DNA of 10,043 nt from Bacteroidota bacterium. Lineage in GTDB: Bacteria; Bacteroidota; Bacteroidia; Chitinophagales; Saprospiraceae. This document shows, piece by piece, positions 1-7,000 of this stretch (positions are counted from its first letter, which is position 1; every line of letters starts with the position of its first letter). Location of the stretch: positions 1-10,043 of the forward strand of contig JAJRQS010000251.1 in the NCBI GenBank assembly GCA_024280135.1. The letters run 5' to 3'. The notes beneath the pieces were generated by a model, which searched no databases, was not told the DNA's origin, and saw only the letters and a program-made list of their open reading frames with translations. A program made the translations under genes and the position numbers.

Positions 1-366
1 AAAATGTAATAAAATCCAATATTCAAAGGATTGATTCGAATACGCAACTTTAATTTTATTGCTTTTCGCTTTCTGTATGGCGTTATTTAAGTCTCTATTA
101 TCATCTTTATCAAAGACACACCAAACTTCATCATAGAAGCCTCTTTCTCCTTTATATTTGATAGCTTCTTTTATAATTTTCACAGTAGACATACCTGTCT
201 GAACGGTTTTAAGAGTTAAGTTTGGAAGTTTGAATTTGTCAAAATATGTAGTTTCTGTTTTACCTTCACAGACGATAAGGAACGTTTTCTTTTGCACCCT
301 ACTTTCGGCTCCACGTTGCAAATAATCCTTTGGTCGTTTTCTTTTCTTATACAGTTTCTTTGACAT
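1..366 (-). CDS. rloB: RloB-family protein, TOPRIM-like putative nuclease subunit (partial, 3' end outside window)
   Basis: This frame is open from the ATG at 366 to the window edge, giving 122 residues of a family that is usually around 200 aa. The N-terminus is strongly basic (KKLYKKRKRPK, residues 3-13). It is followed by a beta strand and acidic turn, FLIVCEGKTE (residues 29-38), then VWCVFDKDD (81-89), then the family-typical AYSNQSFEYWILLHF (108-122). The Glu at 34 or 38 and the DxDD at 86-89 fit the conserved Glu and DxD of TOPRIM metal-binding folds, as in OLD and AriB-type nucleases; that fold assignment is inference. RloB (restriction-linked ORF) and the related AbiLii protein are known partners of AAA ATPases in phage-resistance loci. 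The start lies 8 bp after the stop of the upstream ATPase gene, so the two are almost certainly co-transcribed. The missing C-terminus means an intact gene cannot be confirmed. Confidence 0.88.
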   Translation of the reverse strand, partial: MSKKLYKKRKRPKDYLQRGAESRVQKKTFLIVCEGKTETTYFDKFKLPNLTLKTVQTGMSTVKIIKEAIKYKGERGFYDEVWCVFDKDDNRDLNNAIQKAKSNKIKVAYSNQSFEYWILLHF

Positions 367-374
367 AATACAGC

Positions 375-1706
375 TTACTGATTGCCCAAAAGCACTTCTT
401 CAATTCGAGAAGACGAGATAGCAGGCACACCGCCATATGCTCCTGTAAAATATTTCTTCCGAACATTTTCATCTTTACGTACGCCTTTGAAGTCACTTAG
501 AGCATACAAAGAAGATGCGCCAAATTTATCTTTGTCTGTGATCCAAATTTGATCTCTGCGTAACTCTTGGAAAGTTAATAAGTTGGTATTGTGCGTATTA
601 AAAATCAACTGTCCCCCTTTTGGATTGGTCTCAGCAGAATTGAAAAGACCCACAATCATTTTTGTCAACTTGGGATGCAACTTACTTTCTAATTCATCGA
701 CTAGTAAAACCTTCCCATTTTTAAGTGTATCTAAGATGGGCCCTGCTAAAGCAAATAATTGCTTGGTACCAGAAGATTCATCTTGGGCTAATGAAAATAC
801 TTCTGTTGCAACATGATGCATATTTCCGTAATCGACCATAGGTTCTTTTGCCATTGGCTCAAATAAATTTTCCTGAACACTTCCTCTACTCCCATACTTT
901 TTTCGCAAGAATGAAATTTCTGTGTGAATAAAATCTGATTTTTCTAGCAACTTCCTAATGAAAGGGGGAAAGTCCTCATCAGGTACCATTTCTTGAATTT
1001 TAATATCAGAAATATCAATACCTCCAGATTTGAGAAATGCAATAATTTCTAGCTTTTTGCCTTCTTGGACTTCATGTACAGTAAATCCTGAAAACCGATC
1101 TTCATCTTTAGCATCTAACACATTAATCAAAGTAAGCCAATCAAAAATATCAATTGCAACTGAATTATTCCAATTTGCTGCAACAGAAAGCATCAATGCA
1201 TTCGGCCTAATTCTGTCATTAGCCACTAAGTCCTTTACCTTGAATTGGGTTTTGTGAAAACTAATGTCTTGGTAGTTTCTTTCAAAGAGTCCGATTTCTT
1301 TCACATTCGTCTTACGATACAACCATTCTCCAACAATCTCTTTTTCAGTCGATTCAAAACCATATCGGTACATTATCTTTTCGTGAACAAAGACAATCTC
1401 AAATTCCATTGGAGCAGATTCGGTGTCAGTGTGTAATCGGAAAGGATTATACGGGATAGGTTCATTGGCTTGGCTTTCTTTTGCCGAATGCAAGATTAGC
1501 TCTTTCATGAGTTCTACGGCATCAAATAGTTTGGATTTACCACTAGCGTTAGCACCATAGATGGCTGCACTTTTTAATAGCTTGAGACCAAACTTCTCTA
1601 AGCCAAAAGTGCTTTCCTTTAAGCTACTATCCGCCCCAGCTACCATACTTAAAGTAGCTTTTTCCTTAAAACAAGCATAATTCCTTACGGAGAATTGAAG
1701 TAGCAT
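375..1706 (-). CDS. rloA: AAA/ABC-type ATPase, RloA/AbiLi-like putative phage-defence ATPase
   Basis: This 443-aa protein starts with the typical family opening (LLQFSVRNYACFKEKATLSM, residues 2-21). A Walker A motif GANASGKS lies at 51-58. An ABC-like signature DESSGTKQL lies at 309-317, a Walker B VLLVDELE at 333-340, and a switch/H-loop THNT at 371-374. This order, with about 250 residues between Walker A and the signature, matches the COG1106/AAA_15-AAA_21 ATPases that work with nucleases, including RloA, AbiLi, OLD and AriA. All core catalytic motifs look intact. By family, it would hydrolyse ATP and act as a sensor or clamp that controls the partner RloB; that role is inference. No restriction-modification gene is visible next to it, although Rlo genes were first named for such linkage. 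The start at 1706 follows a Bacteroidota-type promoter by about 15-20 nt, and the stop TAA is at 375-377. Confidence 0.9.
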   Translation of the reverse strand: MLLQFSVRNYACFKEKATLSMVAGADSSLKESTFGLEKFGLKLLKSAAIYGANASGKSKLFDAVELMKELILHSAKESQANEPIPYNPFRLHTDTESAPMEFEIVFVHEKIMYRYGFESTEKEIVGEWLYRKTNVKEIGLFERNYQDISFHKTQFKVKDLVANDRIRPNALMLSVAANWNNSVAIDIFDWLTLINVLDAKDEDRFSGFTVHEVQEGKKLEIIAFLKSGGIDISDIKIQEMVPDEDFPPFIRKLLEKSDFIHTEISFLRKKYGSRGSVQENLFEPMAKEPMVDYGNMHHVATEVFSLAQDESSGTKQLFALAGPILDTLKNGKVLLVDELESKLHPKLTKMIVGLFNSAETNPKGGQLIFNTHNTNLLTFQELRRDQIWITDKDKFGASSLYALSDFKGVRKDENVRKKYFTGAYGGVPAISSSRIEEVLLGNQ

Positions 1707-1727
1707 CTTGTGGTATTTTTGTTAACA

Positions 1728-1758
1728 CAAAGATACAAGAATTAACAAAATAGTGCAA
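1728..1758 (-). promoter_or_regulatory. Bacteroidota-type promoter of the rloA-rloB unit
   Basis: On the minus strand a perfect TAnnTTTG -7 element, TATCTTTG, lies at 1735-1728. A TTG -33 element lies at 1758-1756, with 20 nt between them. This is the Bacteroides-type sigma-factor consensus and spacing. The predicted transcript would start near 1721, leaving a leader of about 15 nt before the ATG at 1706. No Shine-Dalgarno site is seen, as is usual in the phylum. The glyS stop is over 100 bp upstream, so the defence pair can be expressed independently of glyS. Confidence 0.6.
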
Positions 1759-1771
1759 GAATAAACTAAAC

Positions 1772-1792
1772 ATTTGTGAGATTTTCACAAAT
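1772..1792. promoter_or_regulatory. Perfect 8-bp inverted repeat upstream of the rloA promoter (operator or weak glyS terminator)
   Basis: ATTTGTGA (1772-1779) and TCACAAAT (1785-1792) are exact reverse complements separated by 5 nt. The centre is about 61 bp upstream of the predicted rloA transcription start. The half-site resembles TGTGA/TCACA of CRP/FNR-family regulators, but the spacer is one base shorter than the classic N6. The element is also about 58 bp past the glyS stop, so it could act as a weak hairpin terminator for glyS. It is AT-rich and has no clean T-run. Confidence 0.4.
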
Positions 1793-1849
1793 AAGCTTTC
1801 TATTTTACAACAAACAGGGCTTAACGACCCAATTAGTTGAGATTTTGTA

Positions 1850-3403
1850 CTACTGCCCTAGCACCGTCCTCCAACTAATCTTCTCTTTCACCACACTCGC
1901 AATCTCCGAAATTTTAATTCTTGTTTGCTCTAAAGTATCTCGATCTCTAATCGTAACAGTGTCGTCTTCTAGCGTATCAAAATCTATCGTAATGCAAAAA
2001 GGCGTACCGATAGCATCTTGCCGGCGGTAACGCCGACCGATGGCATCTTTCTCATCATACTGACAAGGAAAGTCAAATTTTAATTGATTAAGTATCGTCT
2101 TTGCTTTTGCGACTAGTTCAGGCTTGTTTTTCAGCAAGGGCAGAACCGCACATTTAATAGGAGCTAAGACGGGGTGTAGTTTTAAAACGGTACGAGTTGC
2201 GACTCCACCTTTTGCATTAGGTACTTCCTCTTCAGTGAAGGAATTACTCAATATCGCCAAAAACATCCTGTCCGCCCCGATGGATGTTTCCACCACATAC
2301 GGCACATAGTTTTCATTGGTCGCGGGATCAAAGAACTGCAATTTCTTTCCAGAAAATTCTTCGTGTTGTTTCAAGTCAAAATCCGTCCGAGAATGAATCC
2401 CTTCTAATTCCTTAAAGCCAAAAGGGAAATCAAATTGAATATCTGCTGCTGCATTCGCATAATGAGCCAAGGCATCGTGATCATGAAATCGTAGTTTTTC
2501 TTGAGGCGTACCGAGTGCCAAATGCCATTTCATACGAGTCTCTTTCCAGGCCTCATACCATTTCATTTCTGTACCGGGTTTCACAAAAAACTGCATTTCC
2601 ATTTGCTCAAACTCTCGCATCCTAAAGATGAATTGGCGAGCAATGATTTCATTTCTAAAAGCTTTACCGATTTGAGCAATACCAAATGGTAATTTTTGAC
2701 GCATCGACTTTTGGACATTCAAAAAATTGACAAAAATACCTTGAGCCGTTTCTGGACGCAGGTACAACTTCCCTTCAGTTCCTGCAATGTTGCCAAGTTG
2801 CGTAGAAAACATAAGGTTGAACTGGCGGACATCCGTCCACTCTTTTGAGCCGCTGACAGGATCGGCAATTTCTAATTCCACTATCAAATCCTTCAAAGCC
2901 CCCATATCGTTATCCGTCAAAGCTTTGCCTAGACGTGCTTCAATCGACTTCATCTTTTCTGCATATTGGACCGCTCTGCCATCCGTTGCCCGAAACTTAG
3001 CCTCATCAAAATCCTCTCCAAAACGCTTGATGCCTTTCTTGACTTGCTTATTGATTTTTGCTTCAATCTTCGCCACATACTCTTCGACCAATACATCTGC
3101 ACGATACCGCTTATTACTACCTTTACTATCCACCAATGGATCATTAAAAGCATCCACGTGTCCAGAAGCTTTCCAAGTCGTGGGATGCATAAAGATGGCC
3201 GCATCCAATCCAACAATATTATCATGCATTTGCACCATGGACTTCCACCAGTACGTTTTGATGTTGTTTTTCAACTCCACACCTAAAGGGCCATAGTCAT
3301 ACGTCCCTGCCAAACCATCATATATTTCACTTGATTGATAGACAAATCCATATTCTTTACTGTGTGCAATCACTTTCTTAAACAAGTCCTGTACTTCTGC
3401 CAT
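1850..3403 (-). CDS. glyS: Glycine--tRNA ligase, single-chain alpha2 type
   Basis: This 517-aa cytosolic class II aminoacyl-tRNA synthetase attaches glycine to tRNA-Gly using ATP. The N-terminus reads YQSSEIYDGLAGTYDYGPLG (residues 22-41), containing the class II motif 1 area. TTWKASGHV is at 75-83 and LRPETAQGIF at 215-224. Motif 2 is FRNEIIARQFIFRMREFEQM (249-268) and motif 3 is ETSIGADRMFLAIL (372-385). The C-terminal anticodon-binding domain runs from about 405 and includes EKDAIGRRYRRQDAIGTPF (451-469). The length fits the family (about 460-520 aa). This is the homodimeric form found in Bacteroidota, Firmicutes of the Bacillus type, archaea and eukaryotes, not the alpha2beta2 form of E. 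coli, whose beta subunit also uses the name glyS. It is transcribed alone, with no close upstream gene on its strand. I see no clear TAnnTTTG promoter in front of it. Stop is TAG at 1850-1852. Confidence 0.97.
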   Translation of the reverse strand: MAEVQDLFKKVIAHSKEYGFVYQSSEIYDGLAGTYDYGPLGVELKNNIKTYWWKSMVQMHDNIVGLDAAIFMHPTTWKASGHVDAFNDPLVDSKGSNKRYRADVLVEEYVAKIEAKINKQVKKGIKRFGEDFDEAKFRATDGRAVQYAEKMKSIEARLGKALTDNDMGALKDLIVELEIADPVSGSKEWTDVRQFNLMFSTQLGNIAGTEGKLYLRPETAQGIFVNFLNVQKSMRQKLPFGIAQIGKAFRNEIIARQFIFRMREFEQMEMQFFVKPGTEMKWYEAWKETRMKWHLALGTPQEKLRFHDHDALAHYANAAADIQFDFPFGFKELEGIHSRTDFDLKQHEEFSGKKLQFFDPATNENYVPYVVETSIGADRMFLAILSNSFTEEEVPNAKGGVATRTVLKLHPVLAPIKCAVLPLLKNKPELVAKAKTILNQLKFDFPCQYDEKDAIGRRYRRQDAIGTPFCITIDFDTLEDDTVTIRDRDTLEQTRIKISEIASVVKEKISWRTVLGQ

Positions 3404-3488
3404 TTCGTTTTATTTTTCTTCTTTTCGATTCGCTTGCGCAAAAATGGGGAAAAAATGGGATAGTTACGGCTAGAATGGGGATTAATGT

Positions 3489-3516
3489 TCAATTGTAGGC
3501 ACTCAATTGTGTAGGC
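3489..3516. repeat. Short tandem-like direct repeat TCAATTG(TG)TAGGC
   Basis: TCAATTGTAGGC (3489-3500) is followed two bases later by TCAATTGTGTAGGC (3503-3516), the same unit with a two-base insertion. Each copy contains the palindrome CAATTG. It lies about 90-110 bp upstream of the glyS start, so a regulatory role is possible but not shown. Confidence 0.5.
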
Positions 3517-3530
3517 GGGTAGGATTTTTT

Positions 3531-3564
3531 TGAGGAATCGATTGCTGAGGAATCGTTCAATCGA
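3531..3564. repeat. Direct repeat TGAGGAATCG with overlapping inverted repeat
   Basis: TGAGGAATCG occurs exactly at 3531-3540 and 3546-3555. Overlapping it, TCGATTG (3538-3544) and CAATCGA (3558-3564) form a 7-bp perfect inverted repeat with a 13-nt loop. The function is unknown. It lies between the two divergent transcription units. Confidence 0.5.
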
Positions 3565-3799
3565 GTGTATGAAGCCAGGCAGGCTGTGAGGATAGCTATT
3601 GGTAGCGGAACCGAACGTAAGGCTTAAGTCCTTGAAAAAAATAGTAAAATCAACCCATAAAAGAAATTTTCATGATTACCATCTAGCTTCCTTGAATAGA
3701 GGGAAACTTGACAGCTATACATAATGGAAGGAACACTTGAAAAAATAAAATGTAAGAGCAGTGTTATAAGTTTTTATCAAAAATAAACACCATAATAGT

Positions 3800-3830
3800 T
3801 TTTTTATTCGAATAAACATTTGTAGCTTTA
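3800..3830 (+). promoter_or_regulatory. Candidate promoter of the surface-protein operon
   Basis: TAGCTTTA (3823-3830) matches seven of the eight positions of the Bacteroidota -7 consensus TAnnTTTG, the two free positions included. A T-rich stretch (TTT at about 3803-3805) sits at the -33 distance but lacks a G. Transcription would begin near 3837 and give a leader of about 140 nt before the ATG at 3978. The match is imperfect, so this is only a candidate. Confidence 0.35.
3803..3816. promoter_or_regulatory. 14-bp perfect palindrome within the candidate promoter
   Basis: TTTATTCGAATAAA is an uninterrupted perfect palindrome. It lies between the putative -33 and -7 elements, where a dimeric repressor would block RNA polymerase. 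A match of this length by chance is uncommon but less surprising in AT-rich DNA. The operator role is inferred from position only. Confidence 0.4.
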
Positions 3831-3945
3831 CGATGAGAGAACAGCAAAATGCTTCTTTTCAGATAAGATGATGGTGTGTAATTAGATGTAAGATATTGTA
3901 GATAAGGGTTTTACACACTTTTAAGATATAAATTTTTTTTAATCT

Positions 3946-3961
3946 GTGTTGGGAACAACAC
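3946..3961 (+). other. Leader RNA hairpin with GNRA-type loop
   Basis: GTGTTG (3946-3951) and CAACAC (3956-3961) form a perfect 6-bp stem closed by GGAA, a GNRA tetraloop. It ends 16 nt before the ATG at 3978. Such a hairpin could protect the transcript or affect ribosome entry; no T-run follows, so it is not a rho-independent terminator. Confidence 0.45.
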
Positions 3962-3977
3962 TATAAATTCATTAATT

Positions 3978-4040
3978 ATGAACAAATTTAATTTGGCGAA
4001 TATCGCCCCCCCCCAATTTTTGTTTGGCGGACATGTTTAG
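3978..4040 (+). CDS. 20-codon leader ORF overlapping the start of the large surface protein (possible true 5' end of that gene)
   Basis: The ATG at 3978 sits in a typical Bacteroidota start context (ATTAATT directly before ATG, with AAC AAA after it). It encodes MNKFNLANIAPPQFLFGGHV and stops at TAG 4038-4040, just past the ATG at 4033 of the long gene. The ORF contains a run of nine Cs (4006-4014). If the run were eight Cs, the frame would continue without a stop into the long ORF, adding 18 residues plus the internal Met in front of the signal peptide. So this is either a separate leader peptide coupled to the next gene or the displaced first codons of that gene, through a phase-variable tract or a sequencing error. 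Confidence 0.4.
   Translation: MNKFNLANIAPPQFLFGGHV
4006..4014. repeat. Homopolymeric C9 tract at the frame junction
   Basis: Nine consecutive cytosines occur in otherwise AT-rich DNA, directly after a short inverted repeat GGCGA/TCGCC (3995-4007). Homopolymer tracts of this length are prone to slipped-strand mispairing and, in many bacteria, switch surface-protein genes on and off. The reading-frame consequence here is exact: minus one C joins the ATG at 3978 to the long downstream frame. Confidence 0.8.
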
Positions 4041-7000
4041 AATCCGTTTACCGCATTTTTTGATTGTATTTTTGCTAATGTTTAGCATGATACTGACTAC
4101 GGAGGCAAGCGTAACCTCGGCAAAACCTGAGGTAAAGTCTTGCCCATATACTATGGCACCTGTAGATCAGCCCTGCACCTATCGTTTTTTTCTCAATTCT
4201 GCTATTCCAGATCCTTTATTTGGTTTTTCTTTGGATTTTGGAGACGGTACAGTTTTGACTAGTGGAATTGTGTCGCCACTGAATAGTTTTATTAATAATT
4301 CTGCAGGAAGCTATACAACTGGGTATTGGTCAAATATTTATCATGTCTATCAGACCGATGGAGTCTTCACTCCGACTTTGAACTTTTCCTATATTGATAA
4401 TAACGGATCGTTTGTAGAGGTTAGCTGTACTTTTGATGTCATTGATGTAAAAGCATGTGATACATCTAAAGAGTGTGATTTTACGGCCACGGCAAAAGTG
4501 GAGTGTGCAAGATTATCTATAGATATTACAACAAACTCAACAGTGCTACAAGCTCACAAATACATTATAAAAAATGGTTCGGATGTTATTCAAATTATTA
4601 ACACTTCTGCTGGCAGCGTGAACATTGCCCTAGAAAATGTTAACCTTTGCAGCGGCACTCTTGAAGTAATACATGAAATCTATGGCCCCAAGGGCGAGAT
4701 AGTCTGTTCAAGTTCACAATTCGTGGATGTACCAAATGGTATTTATATAGGCAACCTAGATTGTTTTCCTATTGAATTAGCTTATATTACGGGCCCTGGT
4801 AAATTGCTGCCAAATAGTGGTTATAGTGGTGGGTGTCCATTATACATAACTGGAGAGTTAATCATTAATGAAGATTATTATTTTGACTATTCTACGTTAT
4901 TTTTTGGCGATGCAGCAGGAATGACAATAAAAAAGACTTCACCAGTACCGCCTTCCGTTGAATTAAGCGCAGAGAATACAGTTATGACTAGTGCTTGTGA
5001 AGTGCTTTGGCGCGGTGTAGAAGTGTATGATAACACAAAAATAGATATGGATGTGTCATCCATTGATAATGCACTATATGCTATAAGAGCGATTAATACT
5101 GACCCTATGGTATCAGTACCACCCCAAATGGAACTAACAGGAGTTACGTTTTCTAATAATTTTGTTGGTATTTTAGCAGTAGATGGCGCGATTGGGCTAG
5201 ATACTGATAAATTTACTGGTAATACTTTTAATGGAGGGGTGCTCCATAAACTAGGAGGCCAAGCTTGTCCTAGTGGTTTAGTCAGTATTTTGAGTAACAC
5301 TCCAATTGGAGAAAGGGCTTATGCAGGGATTTATATCGATGGTCATGGCGATAATAACCTGGGTGCTCAGATACATCTTAAGCCAAATACATATAATACT
5401 TTTGCAGGTTTATCTGTTGGGATTGGATCTAGAAATGCAGATTGCACTATTCAAAGTTGTACATTTGGGTTTATAGATAACTTTGGTTATGGTGGGCTTC
5501 CTGATGTTGATGCAGGTCATGGTATTGATTTTAATTATGGCTCAGGCGGTAGAAAATTAACCGTTACTGATTGCTTTTTTAGAACAGTTAGAAGAGGTAT
5601 CGTTGCAAATTCCTTGGCTGGATCAACAACCGATGTGACCATTCATAATAATGATATGATTAATATGGGTGGAGGAATATCTATCAACTCAGATAATGGT
5701 GTCAATAGCGAAGGCCAACCATGGTCGGGTGATTTTAATACGGTGAGTATACTGGATAATGATATAGCATTAGAACAGCAATTTTATTCTGAGGGAGGAG
5801 TAGGTATTTTTATAAAAGACCATACAAATTCTTTCAGTCGTTACTTTATTGATGATAATACGATAACTTCAAATAGTGAGAATTCTATAGGTATTTGGAT
5901 GCTTACTGCTGAGGGTAATCCTTCTGGGTTTGTAGGTAGTGACCCTGATTTAATTAATAATATCGCACATGGCAATTTGATTGTGATGAACAAACGCGGT
6001 TCTGGTATTGTTCAGCAACTAACGCCATTCATGTCCACATTGCACAACGATATTACGCTCCATCATGAAAGTGGGTTTGGTATTGATGCTAGAGGTGTCC
6101 AGATTCCTATTAGTTCTGCTTGGCTTTCTGTTTTTAGATGCAACACCGTTGAAGATGTATCTGCTACAACTAATGGATGGTCTCAGGCTTATTCTTTTAA
6201 TAGCATCGCATATCCAGACATTAATAATAATCGTTCGATAAATGCTACCGTTGGAATGCAATTTAGAGGAGTATGCGCCAATTCTTTTATAAGGCAGAAT
6301 AAGATGGGAATTCCTGGTGGCTCTATGCGAAGAGGACTAAGTTATAGTTATGCCTTTACTGGCCCTCAATATAGTACTGGTAATCGGTGGTTTGGGACTT
6401 TTACAGAAGCAGGTGCACGGAATTCTGGCCCTCTTACTGGTTCTATCTATTTTGTAGCTGCAGGAGACAATCAACATCCTGGCTCTATAGAGCCTTCCTT
6501 TGGTTGGTTTTTGGGAGGGGCGCATACAGAAATAGAACATTGCGCTGAAGTAGAAGAAGATAATTCTTTACCCATTATGGGTTTGACTGATTATGAATAT
6601 CAATACATGGTTGATAATAGCAATATGGGTCATGCTGGATTGGATTGGGATTTTAGAACACATATATTAAGTGTGATTCTAGATTCTATTGAACTGCTGA
6701 ATGATCCTGTTGTTCAGAATTTCTATTCAGATCCGAATAATGTCGAAATCTTAAGCATGATGGATCTAAAATCAGAAGCAAAAGCTGTTTTTGACTACAA
6801 TACAGATGTGATAGCAGCTATCTTGGAACAAATTAGTTACACAGAAGCAAGTATCGCTACACTAGATGCTTCATTGGCATTAGATCCGACAAATACAACA
6901 CTACAATTGCAAAGAAGTCAGCAGTTAACATTATTGACCCAACAACAGCAGTTATATCAGAATATATGGAATGCGACCCTTGTAAATATCAGTAATTCAG

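Larger units (their letters stand above)
3404..3977. other. Divergent intergenic region between glyS and the surface-protein genes
   Basis: No convincing gene is present in this 574-bp stretch. Near glyS there are short ATGGG-containing repeats (3443-3480). Two pairs of short direct repeats and an inverted repeat follow at 3489-3564. A patch of higher GC (about 3565-3640) stands out from the AT-rich surroundings and could be a conserved intergenic element; no tRNA cloverleaf or known riboswitch is recognisable in it. The right half (3790-3977) is very AT-rich and holds the candidate promoter, palindrome and leader hairpin for the plus-strand genes. It also contains T-runs of 7 (3799-3805) and 8 (3933-3940). 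Confidence 0.6.

Noticed and set aside
2950..3225. 91-codon minus-strand frame inside glyS
   Set aside because: It is an out-of-frame shadow of glyS; the glyS frame carries all synthetase motifs without interruption.
2787..3296. 169-codon open frame on the plus strand opposite glyS
   Set aside because: It lies entirely antisense to a clearly conserved tRNA synthetase, has no family resemblance, and reflects the complementary codon pattern.
3404..3480. Search for a glyS promoter
   Set aside because: No convincing TAnnTTTG with a TTG about 20 bp upstream was found on the minus strand; a forced match would not be supportable.
3565..3660. Possible tRNA or small structured RNA
   Set aside because: No T-arm (GGTTCGAATC-like) or seven-pair acceptor stem could be found, so no RNA gene is called; it is kept only as an unexplained composition patch.
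4887..5300. 137-codon minus-strand frame inside the beta-helix gene
   Set aside because: It is antisense to a long gene with a consistent domain architecture and has no recognisable motif or promoter.
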